From Streptomyces cellulosae (GTDB lineage: Bacteria > Actinomycetota > Actinomycetes > Streptomycetales > Streptomycetaceae): DNA of 64,000 nt. Of the stretch, positions 53,481 through 60,521 are shown one piece after another (position 1 is the first letter of the stretch; each line of letters begins with the position of its first letter). Both the position numbers and the translations under genes were made by a program. The notes below the pieces were generated by a model. It saw only the letters and a program-made list of their open reading frames with translations. It ran no database searches and was not told where the DNA came from. The stretch is from contig BNBH01000009.1 in NCBI GenBank assembly GCA_014655195.1, positions 78,430-142,429 on the forward strand, in the 5' to 3' direction.

Positions 53481-55918
53481 CAGGCGGACCCTGCCGCAGC
53501 GCGCCCCGCCTGCACCGTCGCCACGATCTCCGAGGGCTTGACCGGAAGCTCCCGGACCCGCATCCCGAAGTCCCGAAGCGCGTCGTCAATGGCTGCGGAG
53601 ACGACCGACGGGGTCACCATGCGGCCGCCCTCGCCGCCGCCCTTGATGCCGTATTCGGTGAAGGGCGAGGGCGTCTCGACGTGCGCCATGCGGAACGCCG
53701 GAACCTCGTTGGCCGTGGGAATCAGGTAGTCCATGAACGTCGAGGACTTGAACTGCCCGTCCTCGTCGTAGGCCAGCTCCTCGTACAACGTGGACCCGAG
53801 CCCCTGCGCGGCGCCGCCGGTGACGTGGCCCCCCAGACTCTTGGGGTTCACGATCGTCCCGGCGTCGTGCACCGCCACGTAGTCGAGGAAGGACAGGATC
53901 CCGGTGTCGGGGTCGACCTCCAGGACCGCGATGTGGCAGGCATGGCCCATGATCGGATAGAAGACGCCCAGGTCCGAGCGGTCCGGTGACGGCAGCGTCG
54001 TGTACGGGTGGTCGTAGGTGTACGACTCCTCCAGCCCGCTCGTCATGCCCTCGGGCAGGTTGAGCGCGAAGAAGTACGCGGTCCCCGCCAGTTCGGCCAG
54101 CGTCAGACTTCGCTCGGGTGCGCCCTTGACCTGGACGCGTGCGTCGACCAGCTCGAGGTCCTCCGCGGCCACTTCGAGGGTGTGCGCGGCGATGTCGATG
54201 AGCTTCTTCTGCAGCTTGCGCGCCGCGCCTCGTACGGCACCGGCCAGCATGACGGTGTAGCGGCTGCCGCCCGGGCCGGTGCCCGGCAGCGCGTGAGCGG
54301 AGTCGGCGTACCGGATGTTGACGCTCTCCGGCGCGATGCCGAACTCCTCCGCCAGCACGGTGGCGCCCACCGTCTCAGGGCTGTTGCCCCACATCGACTG
54401 GCAGTGCAGCAGCAGCTGGAACTCGCCGGTGGGGTCGATCGTCACCGTCGCGCTCTCGGGGCTCGAGGTGAGGGGGAACGCCGGATTGTCCATCAGCGCC
54501 CAGAACTCGGTGGCACTGAACACGCTTCGCTCCTGGGTGGTGGCCAGGCCGATGCCGATGTAGCGGCCCTCCTCCTCCCGCAGCCGCTTCTGCTCGTCGC
54601 GCCACTTGTCCAGGTCGATCATCGACAGTGCCTTGTCCAGCACCGCCGGATAGTTGCCGCTGTCGTAGACGTTGCCGCCGGGGATCTTGTACGGGAACTG
54701 GTCGGGCTGGATGAAGTTGCGGCGGCGGATCTCCTCCGGCGCGAGCCCGAGCCGGCGCGCCGCCTTGTCGACCAGCCGTTCCAGCACCCAGTTGTGCACC
54801 TCGGAGCCGAAGCCGCGGTAGGCGCCCTGCTGGCACTTGTTCGTGAGCACGGCACGCACGTGGTACTTCACGTCCCGGAACCGGTAAGGGCCGACGATCT
54901 GGGAGAAGGCGTTGCCGTGGGTGCCGACGCCGAACTGCATGTAGGCGCCGTAGTCGTCGACGACGTCGATGTCGAGTCCGACGATCGTGCCGTCGTCGCG
55001 GAAGCCCATGCGGGCGTCGTAGTAGCGGTCGGAGGCGTGGTGATCGGAGTTCATCAGGTGGTCGATCCGGTCCTCGATGTACGAGACCGGGCGCCCCACC
55101 TGCAGGGCCAGGAAGCCGGTGAGGGTGGGCACCTTGTGCGCGGTGAACTTGCTGCCGAAGCTGCCGCCGGCCGGAACCGGCTTCATCGTCAGCTTGTTGG
55201 ACGGCAGCTTCAGCGCCGAGGCGATCAGGAAGGAGAAGTAGCTGAAGTTGAGCGAGTTGCAGTAGATCTCCAGCACGCCGTTGAGCCCCGGGTGGGCCAC
55301 CGCGCCCGAGGTCTCCATCGGCATGCCTGCCGAGCGGCCCCAGTGGAGGGTGTCCTCCACCACGAAGTCGGCCTGGGAGAACGCGGCGTTCACATCGCCG
55401 AACTCGAAGGTCCGCTCGTAGCCGATGTTGCTGCCGTGCTCCTCGTGCAGCAGGGCGGACCCGGGCTCCATCGCCGCCATCGGGTCGGTGACCGGCGGGA
55501 GATCCTCGAAGTCGACCTCGAGCAGTTCCACGGCGTCCTCGGCGATGTACCTGCTCTCCGCGACGACCGCTGCGACGGCCTCGCCGACGTAGCGGACCTT
55601 GTCCACCGCGAGCGGGTACTGGGCGATCGATGCCGGGCCGAAGTTCATGCAGGGGTTCATCTTCGCCTTGCAGTCCTCGCCCGTGACCACGGCGACGACT
55701 CCCGGCAGCTTCAGCGCCTCGGTGGCGTCGACGGACCGGATCCGCGCGTGCGGCACGGGGCTGCGCAGGATCGCGGCGTGCAGCATCCCCGGCAGTTTGA
55801 GGTCGGCGATGTACCCGCCACGGCCGACCAGCAGCCGCGGGTCCTCGACCCTCTTGCGGTCCGCACCGAGGTACTTGTAGCCGGACTTCTCCTCGGTGTT
55901 CGCGTGCTCCGTGGCCAT
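53480..55918 (-). CDS. Molybdenum hydroxylase large subunit (CoxL-like, not CO dehydrogenase form I)
   Basis: An 812-residue Mo-binding subunit. Seen are GGSFGSK (251-257), the active-site loop AYRGFGSE (366-373), PGTGPGGSRYT near 560, and the catalytic Glu763 in GIKGGGEGGRM. Form I CO dehydrogenase has AYxCSFR with a copper-binding Cys; that Cys is absent here, so CO is not the substrate. The xanthine oxidase family hydroxylates N-heterocycles, aldehydes or nicotinate-like compounds. ATG at 55918 shares 1 nt with the small-subunit stop. Confidence 0.93.
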   Translation of the reverse strand: MATEHANTEEKSGYKYLGADRKRVEDPRLLVGRGGYIADLKLPGMLHAAILRSPVPHARIRSVDATEALKLPGVVAVVTGEDCKAKMNPCMNFGPASIAQYPLAVDKVRYVGEAVAAVVAESRYIAEDAVELLEVDFEDLPPVTDPMAAMEPGSALLHEEHGSNIGYERTFEFGDVNAAFSQADFVVEDTLHWGRSAGMPMETSGAVAHPGLNGVLEIYCNSLNFSYFSFLIASALKLPSNKLTMKPVPAGGSFGSKFTAHKVPTLTGFLALQVGRPVSYIEDRIDHLMNSDHHASDRYYDARMGFRDDGTIVGLDIDVVDDYGAYMQFGVGTHGNAFSQIVGPYRFRDVKYHVRAVLTNKCQQGAYRGFGSEVHNWVLERLVDKAARRLGLAPEEIRRRNFIQPDQFPYKIPGGNVYDSGNYPAVLDKALSMIDLDKWRDEQKRLREEEGRYIGIGLATTQERSVFSATEFWALMDNPAFPLTSSPESATVTIDPTGEFQLLLHCQSMWGNSPETVGATVLAEEFGIAPESVNIRYADSAHALPGTGPGGSRYTVMLAGAVRGAARKLQKKLIDIAAHTLEVAAEDLELVDARVQVKGAPERSLTLAELAGTAYFFALNLPEGMTSGLEESYTYDHPYTTLPSPDRSDLGVFYPIMGHACHIAVLEVDPDTGILSFLDYVAVHDAGTIVNPKSLGGHVTGGAAQGLGSTLYEELAYDEDGQFKSSTFMDYLIPTANEVPAFRMAHVETPSPFTEYGIKGGGEGGRMVTPSVVSAAIDDALRDFGMRVRELPVKPSEIVATVQAGRAAAGSA

Positions 55919-56484
55919 CAGTGACGACCTCCCGTGCTGTCGTCGGTCGCCGCCGCGCCGCAGCCGGCCCCGGCCGCACCGCAGCGGAGCTTGGCACTGG
56001 CGGACTGGACCGCGTTGACGATGTTCTGGTAGCCGGTGCAGCGGCACAGGATTCCGGAGATCTCGTGGCGCACCTCGGCGTCGGTCAGCTCACGACCGGT
56101 CTCGATGATCTCCTTCGTGCGCAGCACCATCGCGGGCGTGCAGAAGCCGCACTGCAGCCCCTGTTCCTCGGCGAAGGACTCCTGGATGGGGTGCAGCTCC
56201 GCCGGGTTGCCGGAAAGGCTCTCGACGGTCTCGACCGCGTGTCCGTCCGCCTGGACGGCGAGCATCAGGCAGGAGCGCACCGAGTGGCCGTCGAGGAGGA
56301 TGGTGCAACATCCGCACACGCCGTGTTCGCAGCCGAGATGGACGCTGACAAGGTCGAGATCGTCGCGCAGGAAGTCGGCGAGTGTGGTGCGCGTCGACAC
56401 CTCGCGCGTCACATCCCGGCCGTTGACGCGCACGGTCACGGTCCGCTGGCCGGTGCCGTACTTGCTGCCGGTGGAGGTCGTCAC
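55918..56484 (-). CDS. Molybdenum hydroxylase [2Fe-2S] small subunit (CoxS-like)
   Basis: A 188-residue electron-transfer subunit. The plant-ferredoxin-type cluster is bound by Cys52, Cys57, Cys60 and Cys72 (CEHGVCGCC...SC); the second cluster by Cys112, Cys115, Cys147 and Cys149 (CGFC, CRC). The last 25 residues (RCGAAGAGCGAAATDD...) are an extra Cys-containing tail not usual in the family. GTG at 56484 overlaps the medium-subunit stop by 4 nt. Confidence 0.95.
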   Translation of the reverse strand: MTTSTGSKYGTGQRTVTVRVNGRDVTREVSTRTTLADFLRDDLDLVSVHLGCEHGVCGCCTILLDGHSVRSCLMLAVQADGHAVETVESLSGNPAELHPIQESFAEEQGLQCGFCTPAMVLRTKEIIETGRELTDAEVRHEISGILCRCTGYQNIVNAVQSASAKLRCGAAGAGCGAAATDDSTGGRH

Positions 56485-57365
56485 TGGGCGTTGCTCCTCT
56501 CGTGGGCGCGGGCCACGGCCGCGGTGATCGCTCGCTGCACCACCACGGTGGCCAGGTGCTGTCGGTACGCGCGTGTGGCGTGCATGTCGTCTCCCGAGGT
56601 CACCGAGGGCACGATCTCCTTGGCGGCCCTGGCGATGTTCTCCTTGGTCGGCAGCTCGCCGGCCAGCGCCTGCTCGACCGCGGTGGCGCGGACGGGGGTG
56701 TCCGAGATGCTGGCGGCACTGACGGCGAGGGAGGCGATGCGGCCGTCCTCGCCGAGGTTCACCACCGCGGCGGCACCGGCGAGCGCGAAGTCGCCCTCCC
56801 GCCTGGCGACCTCGACGAACCCGTGGCCGGCGGTCCACGGCATGACCGGGTAGCGGACCGCCACGAGGACCTCCTCGGGCTCCAGGGCGGTGGTCATCCA
56901 GCCCTGGAAGAAGTCCCGGGCGGCGATGGTGCGCGAGCCCGACGGGCCACGCACGACCAGCGTCGCGTCGAGGGCCACCGCCGTGCACGGCAGTTCGGCG
57001 GCGGAGTCGGCGTGCGCGATGCTCCCACCGACGGTGCCGCGGTGGCGGTTCTCGATGTGGCCGATGAATTTGACGGCCTGGGGCAGCAGCGGCACCAGTT
57101 CCTGGACGAGAGGGTGGTCCTCGAGCTGGTACTGCCGGACCCCTGCGCCGATCTCCAGGACGTCGGACCAGCGCTCGATCTTCTGCAGGTCACTGATTCT
57201 GTTGATGTCGATCAGTGCCTCCGGCCTGGCAAGCCGGATGTTCAACATGGGGAGGAGACTCTGTCCTCCGGCGAGGACGAGGGAGTCGATGCCGTACTCG
57301 TTCTTGAGCGCGACGGCTTCGTCGACGGAATCGGGATCGCAGTACGTGAATGCGGGCGGCTTCAT
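56481..57365 (-). CDS. Molybdenum hydroxylase FAD subunit (CoxM-like)
   Basis: A 294-residue FAD-binding subunit. The two flavin motifs are AGGQS (32-36) and TVGGS within RHRGTVGGSIAHAD (111-115), as in CO and xanthine dehydrogenases. The C-terminal CODH-type domain starts near 175. It accepts electrons from the Fe-S subunit. ATG at 57365 begins MKPPAFTYCDPDSVDEAV. Order M-S-L matches typical cox-type operons; 151 bp with a hairpin separate it from the cupin gene upstream. Confidence 0.95.
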   Translation of the reverse strand: MKPPAFTYCDPDSVDEAVALKNEYGIDSLVLAGGQSLLPMLNIRLARPEALIDINRISDLQKIERWSDVLEIGAGVRQYQLEDHPLVQELVPLLPQAVKFIGHIENRHRGTVGGSIAHADSAAELPCTAVALDATLVVRGPSGSRTIAARDFFQGWMTTALEPEEVLVAVRYPVMPWTAGHGFVEVARREGDFALAGAAAVVNLGEDGRIASLAVSAASISDTPVRATAVEQALAGELPTKENIARAAKEIVPSVTSGDDMHATRAYRQHLATVVVQRAITAAVARAHERSNAQ

Positions 57366-57485
57366 TGCCTGTCCTTCGGTGCGGCTCCTGCGGAAGGGCG
57401 GGTGACCGGGGGCCCGGGGCCGAGGTCGGCGGGGGGTGCGGTTACCCCGAGATTACGACGGGCCATCCGGCAGGTGACTGTGGTG

Positions 57486-57502
57486 CCCCACAGGGTGTGG
57501 GG
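57486..57502. promoter_or_regulatory. Palindrome CCCCACA-GGG-TGTGGGG upstream of the Mo-hydroxylase genes
   Basis: A perfect 7-bp inverted repeat with a 3-nt centre lies 120 nt before the FAD-subunit gene and 15 nt after the cupin stop on the same strand. It could be a terminator or attenuator for the cupin transcript or an operator; CACA/TGTG arms also occur at the regulator gap (60429-60513) and at 59280-59291. Confidence 0.55.
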
Positions 57503-57516
57503 CGGATCATGTGTCC

Positions 57517-57966
57517 TCAACCATGGGACGCCCGGTCCTGGGTGGGGTCCGAGCGGTGCGCGGGAGCGTACGGGTGATGATCGAGATTGACGACGATGGC
57601 GTCCTGCGTACTGCGCGCGACAATCATCCGTACCGGCTCGGTGTCGCTGCCGTTCTCCTCCCAGTGCACGGCGCCCGGCGGGATGAACACGAAGTCCCCC
57701 GCATGCGCCTCGCGGGCCTGGTCCAGCCGGTCGCCCACCCACCAGCGGCCGACGCCGCTGAGCACGTACAGAGCCGTCTCCGACTCGCCGTGATGGTGGA
57801 CGCCCGTCTTCGCGCCCGCCGGGAGCACGGACAGGCCCATCCACAGCTCCCTGGAGCCGAGGCGTTTCGCGGACACCGCCTCGAAGCGCTGCAGACCGGG
57901 CGTCTGCGGGGTGTCGTCGTCGAGCTCCTCGTGCCGGACCACCTGTACCTCGGGAATCTCAGGCAT
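57517..57966 (-). CDS. Cupin-domain protein
   Basis: A 149-residue single-cupin protein. Metal ligands are in motif 1, TGVHHHGESETALYVLSG, and motif 2, GDFVFIPPGAVHWEEN. It may be a small ring-cleaving or isomerising enzyme, or a binding protein; relatives near catabolic operons do either. ATG at 57966 is followed by MPEIPEVQVV. It is located between the flavin monooxygenases and the Mo hydroxylase, so it probably acts on the same compound or a derivative. Confidence 0.85.
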   Translation of the reverse strand: MPEIPEVQVVRHEELDDDTPQTPGLQRFEAVSAKRLGSRELWMGLSVLPAGAKTGVHHHGESETALYVLSGVGRWWVGDRLDQAREAHAGDFVFIPPGAVHWEENGSDTEPVRMIVARSTQDAIVVNLDHHPYAPAHRSDPTQDRASHG

Positions 57967-58019
57967 GGCGTGGATCCTTTCCTGTCGTACGGATGTCTGC
58001 TGTCTGACGGCCGTCGGCT

Positions 58020-59216
58020 TCACCGGTCCGGGCCGTACAGCCCGAATCGCAGCGAACGGTCGCGAGGATCGGCGGTGCCGTCGACCTGGTAGCGGGTGCC
58101 CATGGCACGGACCCGGCTCAGCAGGCTGTGGCCGAGCTCCAGCCGGCCGGGCTCCCACTTCGCCAGGGCGGAGACCACGTCGCCGCCGGTCTCGCGCAGC
58201 GCGGCGGCCAGAGCCCAGGCGTCGGCGGCGGCCTTCGCGGTACCGGCGGCTGCGTGTGGCCGCGCGGCGAAGGCGGCGTCACCCGTGAGAGCGACCCGGC
58301 CGAAGGCCATCCTGGGCACCTCGATGTCGAGGACGGGCTGGATGAACGGCTCCTCGGTGCGCTCCACGATCTCGGCAGCGGCCGGCGCCAGCAGCTCTCG
58401 TGCCGCGGCGCGCAGTTCCTCGACGTAACGGTCCTGGACCATCCCGGGGTGTACCGACACCGCGCAGGGGAAGCCCCGCTTGTCGGTGAGCAGCTCGTCC
58501 AGCTCGGGCCCCTCGGCGACATTGCGGTACCAGACGTAGTTCAGATGCCGCTTGCCGATCTCAAGCTCTCCGGCCGGGCCGGGTATCGGGTACATGCAGA
58601 TGTGCGTGCTCGGTCCGACCGAGTAGGCGAGCGAGTCGTGCAGAAGTTCGAACGTCTCCTCGCTGACCGCGCTCTCCAGCACGGTGCCGCGCCATCCGAC
58701 ATAGCCGGAGTACTGCGCCCGGACCTCCGGCAGCAGCCGCCGTCGACCGGTCGAGGAGATGCCGTCCGCGAACACCACCAGGTCGGCGTGGACCCGCCGC
58801 CCGCTGACGAATCTCAGCGTTACCTGGTCGGCGTCCTGGTCGAGCCCTGCCACATGCTCACCCAGGTGGTACCGCTCGGTCCCGAAATCGTCGAGGAGAG
58901 CCCGGTAGGTAGCCGTCCACGAGGTGAACCGCCATGCGCTGGGCTCGTCATGAATGATCTCGTTGCCCGGTCCGAGGTAACGCAGCGTCGACGATCCGGT
59001 GCTGACCTTTTCCACCGCGGCGATTCCACCGTGCTCCTCGAACCAGCGCACGGTGTCGGGCTGCAGGACCACGCCCGCCCCGCGCCCGTCGAGCAGCTCG
59101 GGCGACCGCTCGTACACATCCACCTGGCAACCGAGCTCGCGCAGGACCAGGGCGGCGGTCAGGCCGCCCATGGACCCGCCGACCACCGCCACCCGCAGCC
59201 GACCGTATTCGTTCAT
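58020..59216 (-). CDS. FAD-dependent monooxygenase resembling 2,6-dihydroxypyridine 3-hydroxylase
   Basis: A 398-residue class A flavin hydroxylase. The FAD/NADPH parts are VAVVGGSMGGLTAALVLRELG (about 9-29), LVVFADGISSTGRRRLLPE, and ALTGDAAFAARPHAAAGTAKA near 305-325. GYVGWRGTVLES, YPIPG, NYVWYRNVAEGPELDELLTDKRG and the HAAAG-AKA block match, from memory, the Arthrobacter nicotinovorans enzyme, which hydroxylates 2,6-dihydroxypyridine. ATG at 59216 has GGAGG 6 nt upstream; a second ATG is at 59219. A paralogue follows upstream. Confidence 0.87.
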   Translation of the reverse strand: MNEYGRLRVAVVGGSMGGLTAALVLRELGCQVDVYERSPELLDGRGAGVVLQPDTVRWFEEHGGIAAVEKVSTGSSTLRYLGPGNEIIHDEPSAWRFTSWTATYRALLDDFGTERYHLGEHVAGLDQDADQVTLRFVSGRRVHADLVVFADGISSTGRRRLLPEVRAQYSGYVGWRGTVLESAVSEETFELLHDSLAYSVGPSTHICMYPIPGPAGELEIGKRHLNYVWYRNVAEGPELDELLTDKRGFPCAVSVHPGMVQDRYVEELRAAARELLAPAAAEIVERTEEPFIQPVLDIEVPRMAFGRVALTGDAAFAARPHAAAGTAKAAADAWALAAALRETGGDVVSALAKWEPGRLELGHSLLSRVRAMGTRYQVDGTADPRDRSLRFGLYGPDR

Positions 59217-59285
59217 CATCTGCCTCCAGGTCATGTACTGGCCTAGATCAGACTGGCCTTCGAGGCTCGGGCGGAACATGTGTGG

Positions 59286-60401
59286 CTACACGGTGAAAGG
59301 CCATTTCGCTGTGGATTCCCACAGTCCTGCGGAGCGGCCGAGGGCGCATGCTCCGGCGACCAGCCGACGCCCCCGCTCCAGCCGGGCTGGTTCCCACTCC
59401 GCGAGAGCGTCCGGCACATCGGTGCCCGTACGACCGACCGCCGCGGCGAGGGACCAGCCGTCCTCGACCGCCTTCGCCGCGCCCGCCGTCGCGGGAGGAC
59501 GGGACGTGAAGGCCGCGTCGCCGATCAGGCAGATCCGCCCGACGACCATCCGGGGCACTGTGACGTCGACGACCTGTTCGACGTACGGCTCCGGTGCCCG
59601 TGACACCAGCTCGGCGAAGAACGGCGGCATCATCTCTGCCGCCGCTTCCCGCATCCGTCGCACGGACGCGTCGGGCACCATGTCCGCCGGCACCGTCAGT
59701 GAGCGCTGGGTACCGGTGCGGTCGGTGAGCGTCGCGGTGAGCGCACGGCCGTCCGGGAGATCGCGGTACCAGACGAAGTCGAGCAGGTGCCCCGGTGCGG
59801 GACTCACCCTCACATGGCTGTCCGGGAGCCGGAGAAAGCTCACCGCCCCGGCGAGGGCCCGGGCCGCGGACGGCGGCAAGGAGCTCTCGTGGACCCGGCC
59901 ACGCCAGGCCACATAGCCGGCATAGCGCGGGAAGGATCGCGGAAGCAGCAGCCGCCGGCTCGTCGAGCCGGTGCCGTCGGCGCAGACCACCAGGTCGGCC
60001 CGCTCGATCCGCCCGCCGCGGAAAAGGGCCGCGGCGGATCGGCCGTCCTGCTCGAGACCGACCACCGCGTGGTTTCGCCGCACCCTGTCCCGGCCCAATG
60101 CCGTCAGCAGCGCCCGGTGCAGCGCGGCCCAGGACGCGAAGCGGTGGGCGCGTGGCTCTTCACGAAGGAGCCCTCCCTGGGCGTCGAAATGGCGCACCGT
60201 CCGCGCCACGCCGACGGGGAAAGCACCGCACTCGGCGAGCAGCCTTTCGGTCGACGGGGGCAGCAGCACACCGGCGCCGTCGTCGCGCGGTTCGTGTCCG
60301 TTGCGCTCGAACACCTCGACGTCCGCACCCGTCCGGTACAGGTGGAGTGCTGCATTGAGCCCACCGAGAGAGCCACCGATCACGACGACACGTGGAGGCA
60401 C
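59286..60401 (-). CDS. Second FAD-dependent monooxygenase, paralogue of the first
   Basis: A 371-residue flavin hydroxylase of the same family: RVVVIGGSLGGLNAALHLYR (4-23), LVVCADGTGSTSRRLLLP, GYVAWRGRVHES, and CLIGDAAFTSRPPATAGAAKAVEDGW. It differs from its neighbour in the middle region (LDFVWYRDLPDGRALTATLTDRTG) and in substrate-pocket segments, so a second substrate or position of hydroxylation is likely. GTG at 60401 has AAGGAG upstream. It is the first gene of the long minus-strand catabolic operon, 120 bp from the divergent regulator. Confidence 0.85.
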   Translation of the reverse strand: MPPRVVVIGGSLGGLNAALHLYRTGADVEVFERNGHEPRDDGAGVLLPPSTERLLAECGAFPVGVARTVRHFDAQGGLLREEPRAHRFASWAALHRALLTALGRDRVRRNHAVVGLEQDGRSAAALFRGGRIERADLVVCADGTGSTSRRLLLPRSFPRYAGYVAWRGRVHESSLPPSAARALAGAVSFLRLPDSHVRVSPAPGHLLDFVWYRDLPDGRALTATLTDRTGTQRSLTVPADMVPDASVRRMREAAAEMMPPFFAELVSRAPEPYVEQVVDVTVPRMVVGRICLIGDAAFTSRPPATAGAAKAVEDGWSLAAAVGRTGTDVPDALAEWEPARLERGRRLVAGACALGRSAGLWESTAKWPFTV

Positions 60402-60428
60402 GGCACTCCTTGGCAATCCGGTATCAGT

Positions 60429-60513
60429 CTGTGTCTCCACTGTTCCGGGGCGCCTCCCACGTCTCAATGTGTGCCGGCACCCCCCTTGCCGGATTCGCTG
60501 TGTGTCTGCACAG
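60429..60513. promoter_or_regulatory. Cluster of TGTG/CAC inverted repeats in the divergent control region
   Basis: Within 85 bp lie CTGTGTCTCCAC (60429), the perfect palindrome GTGCCGGCAC (60471-60480), CCGGCA paired with TGCCGG (60474 and 60487), and CTGTG-N6-CACAG (60498-60513). They are candidate binding sites for the PucR-type regulator controlling both directions. Confidence 0.5.
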
Positions 60514-60521
60514 TGAGGGCC

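Noticed and set aside
53480..57365. Calling the M-S-L genes aerobic CO dehydrogenase
   Set aside because: The AYxCSFR loop with the copper-binding Cys is absent from the large subunit, so CO oxidation is not supported despite the cox-like accessory genes.
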